32,412 nucleotides of DNA, taken from Aquiluna sp. (GTDB lineage: Bacteria; Actinomycetota; Actinomycetes; Actinomycetales; Microbacteriaceae). Below the pieces are notes generated by a model that was not told the origin of the DNA, did no database searches, and was given only the letters and a program-made list of their open reading frames with translations. This document shows, piece by piece, positions 1-8,343 of the stretch. Position 1 is the first letter of the stretch, and every line of letters starts with the position of its first letter. The stretch is from positions 1 through 32,412 of the forward strand of contig JAFMHN010000013.1 in NCBI GenBank assembly GCA_017854485.1. The letters run 5' to 3'. A program made the translations under genes and the position numbers.

Positions 1-1015
1 TGTGGTAGAACGGGCGGATGTTCTTCGGGTAGTCAGTCAAGAACACGAACTCGTGACCGAATGTCTCCTCAACGTGAGCAGCAATCTGGCGCTCACCCTC
101 CGGGTCCAGATCGCCGTCTTGACGCGGAACCTTGTAACCGCGAGCCTCAACAATGCTGTGAGCCTCAGCCAATGGAATTCTTGGGAAGGGTGTGGTGGGA
201 ACCTTGATCTCGAAACCATAAAGAGCTTCGATGTCAGCCCCATGGTTGTCCTTCACAGCCTGAATCGCTTTGACCATCAGATCTTCCTGGAATGCCATGA
301 CATCTTCGTGAGAGTCAACCCAGCTCATTTCCATGTCAATCGAAACAAACTCGGTGGCGTGGCGAGAGGTGAATGAAGGGTCAGCACGGAACACCGGTCC
401 AACTTCAAAGACCTTGCCAAGGCCAGCGGCCATCGCCATCTGCTTATAGAACTGAGGGCTCTGAGCAAGATAAGCATGGGTTTCGAAATACTCAAGCTTG
501 AACAACTCCGCATGTGACTCAGATGGCGAAGCCATGAGCTTGGGCGAGTGAATCTCGGTGAAGTCATTCTCGAGCCAGTGCTCGCGCCAGGTCTTCTCAA
601 TCGTGGTTTGAATCCTGAGCATCAGGTTCAGCTCTGGCCTGCGGTAGTCCAGGAAGCGCCAGTCCAAGCGCTTGTCGATTGAGGTGTCCTCGGCGATTGG
701 GCTGTCAGGCAGTGATGCGCTAACAACTTCGAGGCTCTCCAGCAGAATCTCAATGCCACCAAGCTTTACGCGCTCATCGTGCTTGAGCTGTCCGCGCACG
801 ATGACAAAGGAACCGTGGCTCAGTGCACTTACCTGATCGGCCAGCGCATCCTCTTCGCTTGGGCGAGGGTAGGTGACCTGAACGCTGCCTGACTCATCGC
901 GAATGATGATGAATTGGATTCGTTTTTGATCGCGCAGGGTTTCCACCCAGCCGCCAATTGTTACTGGGCCATCCTGGGCTTCGCCTAGTGAGCGAATTAG
1001 TGAGCGATCTAACAT
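1..1015 (-). CDS. aspS: Aspartate--tRNA(Asp/Asn) ligase, archaeal type, 3' end outside window
   Basis: Class II aminoacyl-tRNA synthetase that charges tRNA with aspartate in the cytoplasm. The first 338 codons are present; the C-terminal part, including class II motif 3, lies beyond the left edge. Residues about 17-100 form the OB-fold anticodon-binding domain (GGWVETLRDQ at 21-30). Class II motif 2 is seen at about 206-230, with GPVFRADPSFTSRHATEF followed by SIDMEM. This short form without the bacterial GAD insertion is the archaeal-like type that many Microbacteriaceae carry, often annotated as non-discriminating, making Asp-tRNA(Asn) as well. Specificity cannot be decided from this fragment. 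The start ATG at 1015-1013 is preceded by a good Shine-Dalgarno (AGAGGAA). It is divergent from the cytochrome c biogenesis operon, 67 bases away. Confidence 0.88.
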   Translation of the reverse strand, partial: MLDRSLIRSLGEAQDGPVTIGGWVETLRDQKRIQFIIIRDESGSVQVTYPRPSEEDALADQVSALSHGSFVIVRGQLKHDERVKLGGIEILLESLEVVSASLPDSPIAEDTSIDKRLDWRFLDYRRPELNLMLRIQTTIEKTWREHWLENDFTEIHSPKLMASPSESHAELFKLEYFETHAYLAQSPQFYKQMAMAAGLGKVFEVGPVFRADPSFTSRHATEFVSIDMEMSWVDSHEDVMAFQEDLMVKAIQAVKDNHGADIEALYGFEIKVPTTPFPRIPLAEAHSIVEARGYKVPRQDGDLDPEGERQIAAHVEETFGHEFVFLTDYPKNIRPFYH

Positions 1016-1048
1016 GTTGGGATTCCTCTGAGAGTCTGCTTGTGGGCG

Positions 1049-1082
1049 TTGAGAGCCAGTTTAGCGAAGGTAAACTTGTTAC
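1049..1082 (+). promoter_or_regulatory. Leaderless promoter of the cytochrome c biogenesis operon
   Basis: A -35-like TTGAGA (1049-1054), a 16-base spacer and a -10-like TAAACT (1071-1076) stand 6 bases before the ATG at 1083. Transcription would start at or next to the ATG. Inferred from spacing and consensus only. Confidence 0.55.
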
Positions 1083-1724
1083 ATGCCCGCCGCTCGGATC
1101 CACCTTGTTCGCCACGGCGAAGTATTTAACCCGCGCGGTGTGCTCTATGAGCGAATCGAAGGCTTTGAACTGTCTGATTTGGGCCACGAAATGGCGGCGG
1201 CGGCCGCCAAGGACCTCATGTCCCAGGGCCGGAGCGTTTCAAAACTAATTGCCTCGCCACTAATCAGAACCCAGCAGTCAGCTAAGCCAATTGCGGAGGG
1301 CTTTGGCCTGCGACTAGAAACAGACGACCGGGTAATCGAACCCTGGAACAAGTTCAAGGGCTTGAAGCTTGCCCCGGTAACTTTTTTGACCAAGCCGCAC
1401 CTAATTTTGAACCTAACCAGGCCAAGCCTGCCAAGTTGGGGTGAACCGTATCAAGAGGTTGCCAGTCGAATGCAGGCCGCTGCACTGGATCACTGGAGTG
1501 CCACCAGTTCCGGCGACGTAGTGATTGTTTCTCATCAGCTGCCAATCTGGATGCTTTATCGCTCCAGTGCCGGCTTGGAGCTCCCACACAGCCCGACTGC
1601 TCGCAGATGCTCGCTTTCCTCAATCACCAGTTTTGAGGTAGTTGATGGGAAGCTGGTCGAGGTTGAGTATCGGGAGCCTGGAATCCAGCACGCTGCCAAT
1701 GCCGTTGATGGCGGTGCTGTCTAA
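1083..1724 (+). CDS. Histidine phosphatase family protein (phosphoglycerate mutase-like)
   Basis: 213 residues of the histidine phosphatase superfamily. The phosphate pocket is intact: R10-H11-G12-E13 (RHGE) with H11 as the phospho-acceptor, R62 (in SPLIRT), E86 as candidate acid, and H151 (in VIVSHQ). The substrate cannot be read from sequence. Homologues sit at the head of the ResA-CcdA-ResB-CcsB cluster in many actinobacteria, so a link to cytochrome c or haem metabolism is plausible but unproven. The ATG is preceded by TAAACT with 6-base spacing and has only a distant GAAGG, so the mRNA is probably leaderless. The stop overlaps the next start by one base (TAATG), implying coupling with the thioredoxin gene. 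Confidence 0.85.
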   Translation: MPAARIHLVRHGEVFNPRGVLYERIEGFELSDLGHEMAAAAAKDLMSQGRSVSKLIASPLIRTQQSAKPIAEGFGLRLETDDRVIEPWNKFKGLKLAPVTFLTKPHLILNLTRPSLPSWGEPYQEVASRMQAAALDHWSATSSGDVVIVSHQLPIWMLYRSSAGLELPHSPTARRCSLSSITSFEVVDGKLVEVEYREPGIQHAANAVDGGAV

Positions 1725-2308
1725 TGAACTTAAATAGACTCAAGTTTGGCACTGCCCTAATTGCGGCAACTCTCGTAATCTCTGGCTGTGCCAGCGACCC
1801 GCTGGCCGATCAGTTTCGGGCTGGCGATAACAAGAATTACATAGCCGGTGACGGCACCGTCACCGAGTTTGCCATTGGCAATCGCCCCGATTTTGCAGCG
1901 TTTTCGGGTGTCACTGAATCCGGGCAAACACTAGAAAGCTCGGCATTTGAGGGCAGTGTTGTGGTGATGAACTGGTGGTATGCCGCCTGCGCACCATGCC
2001 GAGCTGAGGCTGCTGACCTTGCCAACCTCAGTGTTGAATTCAAGGGAGCTGTTGAATTCATCGGTGTCAACGTTCGGGACTCAGCCGAGACTGCGCTTGC
2101 TTTCGATCGCAGGTTTGGGATTGAGTACCCATCGCTAATGGACAGTCAATCCGGCCAGGTGTCACTTGCCTTCACAGGCGTTGTTTCGCCCCAGGCAGTC
2201 CCAACCACAATCGTGATTGATCGCGACGGTAGGGTGGCCTCCAGGATTCTGGGTCGAATTGAACCTTCAATTTTGCGCACGCTAATCCAGACTGTGGTGG
2301 ATGAATGA
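1724..2308 (+). CDS. resA: TlpA/ResA-type thioredoxin-fold lipoprotein
   Basis: 194 residues. An N-terminal hydrophobic segment ends in a lipobox (I19-S20-G21-C22), so the mature protein is probably lipid-anchored on the outer face of the membrane. The redox site is C89-A90-P91-C92 in the context WWYAACAPCRAEA, and a cis-proline loop (AVPTTIVID) follows, as in ResA/TlpA proteins. Its expected role is to keep apocytochrome c CXXCH cysteines reduced before haem attachment, receiving electrons from CcdA, which is encoded next. It overlaps the upstream phosphatase by one base and ccdA by four (ATGA), so it is a tightly coupled operon member. Confidence 0.9.
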   Translation: MNLNRLKFGTALIAATLVISGCASDPLADQFRAGDNKNYIAGDGTVTEFAIGNRPDFAAFSGVTESGQTLESSAFEGSVVVMNWWYAACAPCRAEAADLANLSVEFKGAVEFIGVNVRDSAETALAFDRRFGIEYPSLMDSQSGQVSLAFTGVVSPQAVPTTIVIDRDGRVASRILGRIEPSILRTLIQTVVDE

Positions 2309-3027
2309 GCGCGGGTGAGATAGCTCTAAACGGCTCAATGTTCCTGGCTGTTCCGATTGCGCTGCTGGCTGGAATCGTCACCTTTTTGTCCCCGTGTGTT
2401 CTGCCACTGGTCCCCGGTTATCTCGGCTACGTTTCTGGCTCTGCCAACCAGAAGAACAAGGTTCTAACCGGGGCGCTACTTTTCGTACTGGGATTCACCG
2501 CCGTCTTTGTGTCGCTTGGGGTCCTAGCTGGCACGGCAGGTTTGCTGGTGGTGGCAAGAAACCCATGGATCCAAATCGTGCTTGGCGCCCTTGTTGTGGT
2601 GTTTGGTTTTGCCATGATTGGCCAGCTGAAATTTTTGCAGCGGAACCTAAAACTTAACCTGAGTCCAAGGCTGGGCCTTGCAGGAGCCCCATTCTTGGGC
2701 GTTGTTTTTGCGCTCGGTTGGACACCGTGTATTGGGCCAACTCTGTCAGCAGTGCTGGTTTTAGCATCGGACACCGCAGATCCGATTCGTGGCGGAATTC
2801 TGGCCACCGTTTATTCGCTAGGCATCGGAATCCCGTTTATTTTGATTGCAGCTGGTTTTGACTGGGCCAAAAAATCAGTCAGCTTTGTGAAAGAACACAT
2901 TCGAGCTTTCAACTTGGTTGGTGGCTCGATGCTGATTGTTGTTGGAGTGTTATTGATGACCGGGCTGTGGATGCAGTTCACGAACTGGCTTCAGGTGGTG
3001 ACAAGTGGCTTCCAGCTTCCTCTCTAA
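2305..3027 (+). CDS. ccdA: CcdA thiol-disulfide electron carrier of cytochrome c biogenesis
   Basis: 240 residues with six predicted membrane segments, the size of CcdA (short DsbD-like) proteins. The two conserved redox cysteines are C31 in LSPCVLPLVPGYLG and C142 in GWTPCIGPTLSA, each followed by the family's proline/glycine signature. It carries electrons from cytoplasmic thioredoxin across the membrane to ResA-type proteins. The ATG overlaps the resA stop (ATGA). The last 23 bases overlap the GTG start of resB, typical of this operon. Confidence 0.95.
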   Translation: MSAGEIALNGSMFLAVPIALLAGIVTFLSPCVLPLVPGYLGYVSGSANQKNKVLTGALLFVLGFTAVFVSLGVLAGTAGLLVVARNPWIQIVLGALVVVFGFAMIGQLKFLQRNLKLNLSPRLGLAGAPFLGVVFALGWTPCIGPTLSAVLVLASDTADPIRGGILATVYSLGIGIPFILIAAGFDWAKKSVSFVKEHIRAFNLVGGSMLIVVGVLLMTGLWMQFTNWLQVVTSGFQLPL

Positions 3028-4510
3028 GCTCAGCTTCTGGCCACGCTGGTTCTGGCGTCAGCTGACCTCAATGCGAAATGCATTGATCTTGCTACTTCTA
3101 CTTGCAATAGCGGCTGTCCCCGGCAGTGTTTACCCACAGCGCAGTGCGGATCCAAACGGTGTCAAGGTCTTTTACGACAACCGGCCGGAGCTTGCGGCGA
3201 TTCTAGATTCGGTGCAGCTATTTGATGTTTATACCTCGGTCTGGTTTTCCGCGATCTACATTCTGCTGTTTGTGTCACTAGCCGGATGCGTGCTTCCCAG
3301 AACCAAGATTCACTTCAATGCGCTTCGGGCAAAGCCGGTTGAAACGCCAAAAAACTTGGCTCGAATGCCAGAGCATATTGTTCGCGATGGCTCCGACTCG
3401 GTGTTGGATTCGGCCTACGAAGTTCTCAAAAAACGCGGCTTCCGGGTAATGCGTCAGGAAGGCTCGATTAGCTCAGAAAAGGGCTATGCCAAAGAAACTG
3501 GCAACCTCATGTTCCACTACGCGCTGGTGGGTGTCTTGATGGCTGTTGGGCTTGGCGGTGGCTATAGCTTCTCTGGTCAGCGGGTGCTAGTTGAGGGCGA
3601 CACTTTCGTGAACAACCTAGCCAGCTACGACTCTTTTTCTCCGGGAGCGCTGTTCAACGAAAGCAGGCTCGAGCCCTTTAGCGTCAGCTTGGATGAGTTT
3701 GACGTCGTGTATGACCTAGCTAACAAAAACAACATTGGTCAGCCAATTGACTTCATTGCCAGCGTTACGAGGCAAGTTGGAACCGAAAGCTACGCCTCAG
3801 AAATTCGCGTGAATTACCCACTGCCGGTTCCCGGTGCCAATGTTTACCTGACCGGCAATGGCTTCGCTCCGGTTGTGACAATCTTCGATGGCGAGGGAGA
3901 TATTTCCTTCTCCGGTCCGGTCGTATTTTTGCCTCAGGATTCAAACATGACCTCACTAGGGGTAATCAAAACTCCGGACTCACTTCCTGAGCAGCTGGGG
4001 ATAATTGCATTTTTCTATCCGACTGCCGAAAAGCTAACCACCGGCGCCTACACATCGATTTACCCAGATCCCATCTCACCGCTGATGACAATGAATGTCT
4101 ATTCCGGCGACCTTGGTCTGGACTCCGGGGTTCCCAGGAATGTGTTTGCCTTGGACACCACGAACATGGAACTGATTGCCGGCAGAAATGGCCCAGCACC
4201 AGCCATCGAACTCGAGGTTGGTGAATCGGCGGACTTGCCAAATGGATTGGGCTCGGTTCGCTTTGATGGACTGCTGAGATTTGCATCACTAGATATCGCT
4301 CACAACCCTGGCGGAATTTGGGTGCTGCTTTTTGCGTTGTTAGCTCTGGGTTCGATGACAATGTCACTCCTAATCCCACGTCGTAGAGTGTGGGTGAGGG
4401 CAAATCCGGGTGGCACAATTGAGTTTGCAGCTCTTGCCAGGAGAGACGATCCGAATCTGAAGCTGATTTTGGAAGAAATAGTTCAAGAGATAGAGACAAA
4501 GAGCAAATAA
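3005..4510 (+). CDS. resB: ResB, cytochrome c biogenesis (System II) subunit
   Basis: 501 residues. Membrane segments lie at about 24-40, 76-96, 168-186 and 437-456, with a large extracytoplasmic domain between the third and fourth, which is the ResB topology. The N-terminal WRQLTSMRNALILL and AAVPGSVYPQR stretches are characteristic, and H171 lies in the third membrane segment. ResB forms the haem-delivery and ligation complex with CcsB, encoded next. I chose the GTG at 3005 because it keeps the conserved WRQLTSMR region; a later ATG (codon 23) would cut into it. The gene overlaps ccdA by 23 bases and its stop directly abuts ccsB. Confidence 0.92.
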   Translation: MASSFLSKLSFWPRWFWRQLTSMRNALILLLLLAIAAVPGSVYPQRSADPNGVKVFYDNRPELAAILDSVQLFDVYTSVWFSAIYILLFVSLAGCVLPRTKIHFNALRAKPVETPKNLARMPEHIVRDGSDSVLDSAYEVLKKRGFRVMRQEGSISSEKGYAKETGNLMFHYALVGVLMAVGLGGGYSFSGQRVLVEGDTFVNNLASYDSFSPGALFNESRLEPFSVSLDEFDVVYDLANKNNIGQPIDFIASVTRQVGTESYASEIRVNYPLPVPGANVYLTGNGFAPVVTIFDGEGDISFSGPVVFLPQDSNMTSLGVIKTPDSLPEQLGIIAFFYPTAEKLTTGAYTSIYPDPISPLMTMNVYSGDLGLDSGVPRNVFALDTTNMELIAGRNGPAPAIELEVGESADLPNGLGSVRFDGLLRFASLDIAHNPGGIWVLLFALLALGSMTMSLLIPRRRVWVRANPGGTIEFAALARRDDPNLKLILEEIVQEIETKSK

Positions 4511-5389
4511 ATGACTGAGATCGTCCTAAACGAAGCCCTGTCCGAAGTATCGCTACTGGTAGTTTCCTCCGCCCTGGCTTTTCTTGCCCTGGCGCTAGTG
4601 CTGTTTTCGTTCCAGCTGGTGAAACTCAACACCGAGGATCAGGCTGACCCAGAGAAATTTAGCCAGGTTGAAAAGGCCGGTTTCGTGCTGCTTTGGGTGT
4701 CGACCATCGTGCTTGGCGTTGGGGTGGTGCTGCGTGGAATCTCGGCTGGCCGAGTGCCATGGGCGAACATGTATGAATTTTCGATCAGCGGTGCTTTCTT
4801 GATTCTGTTGGTTTACCTGACCGCGCTAAAAATTCGTGATCTTCGATTCATTGCGACTTTCATCGCCGGCTTCGCCCTGATTATTTTGTTTGCTGCAGTC
4901 TCGCTTTTCTACGTCGAAGTCCAGACCATCATGCCGGCGCTCCAGAGCTACTGGTTGGTTATTCACGTTGTTGTTGCCATCATGGCCAGCGGTTTCTTCT
5001 CGGTGGCGGCGGGTCTGCACCTGTTCTACCTGCTAAAGGCGTCCGGCAAAGCCCAGAAGCTATTTCAGCGATTCCCGGACCTGCAGCAGCTTGAACGGCT
5101 TGCTTACCGATTCAATGTGGTCGGGTTTGTGCTTTGGAGCTTCACCTTGATCGCCGGGGCAATTTGGGCAGAACGCGCTTGGCACCGCTACTGGGGCTGG
5201 GACACCAAAGAGGTTTGGACCTTCATCATTTGGGTTCTCTACGCCGGTTATCTGCACGCCATGGCAACCAGAGGCTGGAATGGCAAGCGCGCGGCTTGGC
5301 TTGGCCTAATTGCGTTCCTGTCCGTGATTTTCAACTTCACCATCGTGAACCTGTTCTTCAAGGGTCTTCACGTTTACTCAGGTCTATAG
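4511..5389 (+). CDS. ccsB: CcsB/CcsA, cytochrome c-type biogenesis haem lyase subunit
   Basis: 292 residues, about eight membrane segments. The haem-handling WWD motif is clear (W228-G229-W230-D231, then TKEVW), and candidate haem-ligand histidines H152, H249 and H287 flank it, as in the CcsA/CcsB family. With ResB it exports haem and attaches it to apocytochrome c outside the membrane. The ATG starts immediately after the resB stop. The last 6 bases overlap the convergent menC gene, leaving no room for an independent terminator. Confidence 0.94.
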   Translation: MTEIVLNEALSEVSLLVVSSALAFLALALVLFSFQLVKLNTEDQADPEKFSQVEKAGFVLLWVSTIVLGVGVVLRGISAGRVPWANMYEFSISGAFLILLVYLTALKIRDLRFIATFIAGFALIILFAAVSLFYVEVQTIMPALQSYWLVIHVVVAIMASGFFSVAAGLHLFYLLKASGKAQKLFQRFPDLQQLERLAYRFNVVGFVLWSFTLIAGAIWAERAWHRYWGWDTKEVWTFIIWVLYAGYLHAMATRGWNGKRAAWLGLIAFLSVIFNFTIVNLFFKGLHVYSGL

Positions 5390-6352
5390 AAGCGCTAGGC
5401 AGCGATCTAAGCGCTGGTGCCAGTTAGCTTGAGTTTCAGCATCAACGGCAAACTGCTTTAGTAGTGCCTTGTCCGGAACTGGCTCTGTGACATCGAGAAA
5501 TCCATTGGTTGGGATAAGCGGTTCGGTGACAACATCCGCGGCCAGTAGCGAGGCCGTTGCAAGGCCACAGGCATAGTCCAAGTCAGTCAGGCTGGCTGCT
5601 AGCTGCAGGCCATGAGCAATCCCAATGCTCGATTCCAGGGCTGAGCTGACTACCGGGGGCAGCGAACTGGTCTGAGCTATTTCTAGAGCTGAACGAATTC
5701 CACCAAGTGGCTGAACCTTCAAAACGGCAATATCTGCAGCGCCAAGCCTTGAAACTTCAAGCGGATCCACTGCCTTACGGATCGACTCATCGGCAGCAAT
5801 TTTGAGCTCAATCCCTGCAGCTTCAAGCTGATGCCGGAGCTGGACAAGTTCTTCTATGGTCGCAACCGGCTGTTCAAAATATTCAATTGGGAGCACAGTT
5901 ATTTTCTGGGAGAAAGCAACTGCCTCGGCCACCGAAAACCAACCATTGGCATCCAGCCGGATTTTCGCCTCCGGAAACAGTCGGTTGGTTTCTAAAACCC
6001 TGGCCAGGTCCTGCTCCAGATCTGACCCGGCACCGCCGACCTTTATCTTGACTGTCCCAAAGACCCCAAACGATGCCAACACCGATGAAATCAGATCAGG
6101 TCTAACCGCCGGCAGCGTCGCATTTACGGCAATCTTGGTTCGGTGCTGAGCAGGAAGCGGCTCATTTGCGTATTCCAGTGCTGCTTTCAACCAGGCGGCC
6201 GATTCCTGGTCTCCGTATTCCAGAAACGGCGAAAACTCACTGAATCTTTCGGAGCCTTTGAATATCAAGACCTCTCTGTGGTCGAGACCTCGAAATTTAG
6301 TGTTCAGGGGCAGCCTGACAACACTCACCTGATTAATCTGATTGGTCACCAC
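5384..6352 (-). CDS. menC: o-Succinylbenzoate synthase
   Basis: 322 residues, enolase superfamily. It dehydrates SHCHC to o-succinylbenzoate in menaquinone synthesis. The active site is complete: catalytic lysines K104 (VKIKVG) and K212 (VLKVQPLGG), and metal ligands D134 (DANG), E160 (YFEQP) and D188 (AADES). The N-terminal VVRLPLNTKFRGL is typical of actinobacterial MenC. The start is a GTG at 6352-6350, with a second GTG directly behind it; no Shine-Dalgarno is visible, but TAGACT ends 6 bases upstream, so a leaderless mRNA is likely. It is divergent from menB (17 bases between starts) and convergent with ccsB (6-base overlap). Confidence 0.93.
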   Translation of the reverse strand: MVTNQINQVSVVRLPLNTKFRGLDHREVLIFKGSERFSEFSPFLEYGDQESAAWLKAALEYANEPLPAQHRTKIAVNATLPAVRPDLISSVLASFGVFGTVKIKVGGAGSDLEQDLARVLETNRLFPEAKIRLDANGWFSVAEAVAFSQKITVLPIEYFEQPVATIEELVQLRHQLEAAGIELKIAADESIRKAVDPLEVSRLGAADIAVLKVQPLGGIRSALEIAQTSSLPPVVSSALESSIGIAHGLQLAASLTDLDYACGLATASLLAADVVTEPLIPTNGFLDVTEPVPDKALLKQFAVDAETQANWHQRLDRCLALL

Positions 6353-6364
6353 AGGATTAGTCTA
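6353..6364 (-). promoter_or_regulatory. menC leaderless -10 element
   Basis: TAGACT on the minus strand (6364-6359) is followed by AATCCT and the GTG start. It shares five base pairs with the menB -10 on the opposite strand. No convincing -35 is seen. Confidence 0.5.
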
Positions 6365-6369
6365 GGTCT
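6358..6369 (+). promoter_or_regulatory. menB leaderless -10 element
   Basis: TAGTCT (6358-6363) is followed by AGGTCT and the ATG at 6370, giving 6-base spacing. The AGG lies only 3 bases from the ATG, too close for a normal Shine-Dalgarno. It overlaps the menC -10. Confidence 0.5.
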
Positions 6370-7254
6370 ATGACTAATTCAGTTTCAGAGCTGTTTGACC
6401 CAGAAATATGGCAGAGCGTCCCAGGTTTTGAGTCACTGGCAGATATCAGCTACCACCGTCACAAGACCCTAGGGGTTGTGCGCGTGGGGTTTTCAAGACC
6501 CGAACTTAGAAACGCGTTTCGACCTCAGACTGTCGACGAGCTTCATTCGGCTCTTGACCATGCCCGAGCACAGACCGATGTTGGGGTTGTGCTGCTAACT
6601 GGAAATGGACCAAGTGCAAAAGACGGCGGTTGGGCATTTTGTTCCGGTGGCGACCAGTCAGTTCGGGGCAAGAATGGTTACGAATATGCAGAAGGTTCTT
6701 CTGGCCGCCTCCACATCCTCGAGGTCCAGCGACTAATCAGATTTATGCCCAAGGTTGTGATTGCGCTGGTCAGCGGCTGGGCAGCTGGCGGAGGGCACTC
6801 GCTAAATGTGATCGCAGACTTGTCGATTGCATCCAGACAGCACGGAAAGTTCAAGCAAACAGACGCTGATGTTGGAAGCTTCGATGCCGGCTACGGCTCG
6901 GCATATTTGGCCAAGCAAACCGGCCAGAAATTTGCTCGGGAGATCTTCTTCCTGGGTCAAACCTATGATGCCGAGCGCGCCTATCAGATGGGTGTGGTGA
7001 ACAAGGTTGTTGACCACAAGGACCTAGAGGTTGAGGGCGTTGCCTGGGCCAAGGAGATTCTCGGTAAGTCACCAACTGCCATTCGAATGCTGAAGTACGC
7101 AATGAATGCGGTCGACGACGGCCTAGTTGGCCAGCAACTCTTTGCCGGCGAGGCCACCAGGCTTGCCTATGCAACCGATGAGGCAAATGAGGGCAAGAGC
7201 GCGTTTCTAGAAAAGCGCAAGCCGGACTGGTCTGGATTCCCCTGGCACTACTAA
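6370..7254 (+). CDS. menB: 1,4-Dihydroxy-2-naphthoyl-CoA synthase
   Basis: 294 residues, crotonase superfamily. It closes the ring of o-succinylbenzoyl-CoA to DHNA-CoA. MenB hallmarks are present: FCSGGDQ (90-96), the oxyanion-hole region SGWAAGGGH (135-143) and the active-site stretch TDADVGSFDAGYGSAYL (164-180), which separates MenB from other enoyl-CoA hydratases. The length is normal. The stop overlaps the menE start by one base (TAATG), so menB-menE are translated as a coupled pair. The start carries a -10-like TAGTCT 6 bases upstream. Confidence 0.96.
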   Translation: MTNSVSELFDPEIWQSVPGFESLADISYHRHKTLGVVRVGFSRPELRNAFRPQTVDELHSALDHARAQTDVGVVLLTGNGPSAKDGGWAFCSGGDQSVRGKNGYEYAEGSSGRLHILEVQRLIRFMPKVVIALVSGWAAGGGHSLNVIADLSIASRQHGKFKQTDADVGSFDAGYGSAYLAKQTGQKFAREIFFLGQTYDAERAYQMGVVNKVVDHKDLEVEGVAWAKEILGKSPTAIRMLKYAMNAVDDGLVGQQLFAGEATRLAYATDEANEGKSAFLEKRKPDWSGFPWHY

Positions 7255-8333
7255 TGAAACCGACCAGAACCGAAGCTGCCAGTGATCCATTTGCCGTCCT
7301 GAAAATGATGGTTGAGGTTGCCGCGGGCAACCTGGCAGGGTTTGTTTCACCACCGGAGACAACGGGAATTGCAGCTGAGTTTGAACAGGTCCCGGCAGAA
7401 GTTGATGCAAGCGTTGGCCTCATTATTGAAAGCTCTGGTTCCACTGGTAGACCAAAACGAATTGAGCTTTCGCTGGCAGCGCTTATGGCAAGCGCTGAAG
7501 CTTCAGCCAGCAGGCTAGGCGGTCACGGACAGTGGTTGCTGGCTCTTCCTGCCAATTATGTGGCGGGGGCAAATGTTTTGTTTCGGTCGGTAGTTGCCGA
7601 CACGCAGCCAGTGATCATGAACTCCAGAGTCCCATTCTCAGCTGAGGGGTTCAAGAACTCCTCGAATCTGATGCAGCACCCGATCCGCTACACCTCACTG
7701 GTTCCCACCCAGCTGGACCGGCTGGCAGCAGCAACTGCCGACCCAGCTGTGCTGGCGGCACTGAGGTCCTTCCAGGCGATTTTGGTTGGGGGTCAACTGC
7801 CTAACACCAGCTCGATAGAACGCCTGAAATCACTTGGCGTGAATGTGGTGGAGAGCTATGGCATGGCCGAAACAAGCGGCGGTTGCGTCTACGACGGCGT
7901 GCCCCTGGAGGGCGTGGAGGTTGAAATTGTGGCTGGAAAAGTTGTCGTTTCTGGTCCGGTGCTTGCCAATGGCCTGGGCCAGGCATATGCAACAGAGGAC
8001 CTAGCAGAGATCGTTGATGGCAAGCTCAAGCTCATAGGCAGAGCCGACCGAGTGATCATCTCTGGCGGAAAGAAAGTTTCTCTGGATGACATTGAGCAAA
8101 GAGTGCTGGAACTGGACTCGGTCAGTCAAGCCCTGGCGGTTTCTGTGGCGTCAAAGTGGGGTCAGTCGGCAGCTTTGCTGGTCGTGGGACCCAAGCCCTT
8201 GGAGCTCGCAGAATTGAATGCGGTTCTTGAGGGGCCAGCCAAAGCCATAGCTTTCAGGCAACTGGATGAGCTGCCGAGACTGGAAAGCGGTAAACCCGAT
8301 TATCAGGCTGCCAAGCAGCTGCTTGCCGATTAG
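7254..8333 (+). CDS. menE: o-Succinylbenzoate--CoA ligase
   Basis: 359 residues, ANL (acyl-AMP-forming) superfamily, short like other actinobacterial MenE proteins. It activates o-succinylbenzoate as the CoA thioester, the substrate of MenB. Motifs: phosphate-binding loop SSGSTGRPK (60-68), adenine-binding SYGMAET (201-207), hinge region GRADRVIISGG (about 262-272) and the C-terminal catalytic lysine K347 in SGKPDYQ. The start overlaps the menB stop (TAATG). The TAG stop forms the first three bases of the -10-like hexamer before menA. Confidence 0.92.
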   Translation: MKPTRTEAASDPFAVLKMMVEVAAGNLAGFVSPPETTGIAAEFEQVPAEVDASVGLIIESSGSTGRPKRIELSLAALMASAEASASRLGGHGQWLLALPANYVAGANVLFRSVVADTQPVIMNSRVPFSAEGFKNSSNLMQHPIRYTSLVPTQLDRLAAATADPAVLAALRSFQAILVGGQLPNTSSIERLKSLGVNVVESYGMAETSGGCVYDGVPLEGVEVEIVAGKVVVSGPVLANGLGQAYATEDLAEIVDGKLKLIGRADRVIISGGKKVSLDDIEQRVLELDSVSQALAVSVASKWGQSAALLVVGPKPLELAELNAVLEGPAKAIAFRQLDELPRLESGKPDYQAAKQLLAD

Positions 8334-8343
8334 TCTTTAGTCA
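8331..8343 (+). promoter_or_regulatory. menA leaderless -10 element on the menE stop codon
   Basis: TAGTCT (8331-8336) begins with the menE TAG stop and ends 7 bases before the menA ATG. No Shine-Dalgarno is seen before menA. Confidence 0.45.

Noticed and set aside
2-376. Open frame of 124 codons on the plus strand
   Set aside because: It is the complement of the aspS coding sequence, which has clear class II synthetase motifs. No Shine-Dalgarno and no family resemblance.
3966-4499. Open frame of 177 codons on the minus strand
   Set aside because: Lies wholly inside resB; composition is typical of a shadow frame (many R, S, P, Q, W) and no domain is recognisable.
6851-7444. Open frame of 197 codons on the minus strand
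   Set aside because: Covers parts of menB and menE, both with intact active sites; shadow frame.
7489-7498. CAAGCGCTGA, similar to the LacI operator core
   Set aside because: Inside the menE coding sequence, lacks full symmetry and is far from any promoter.
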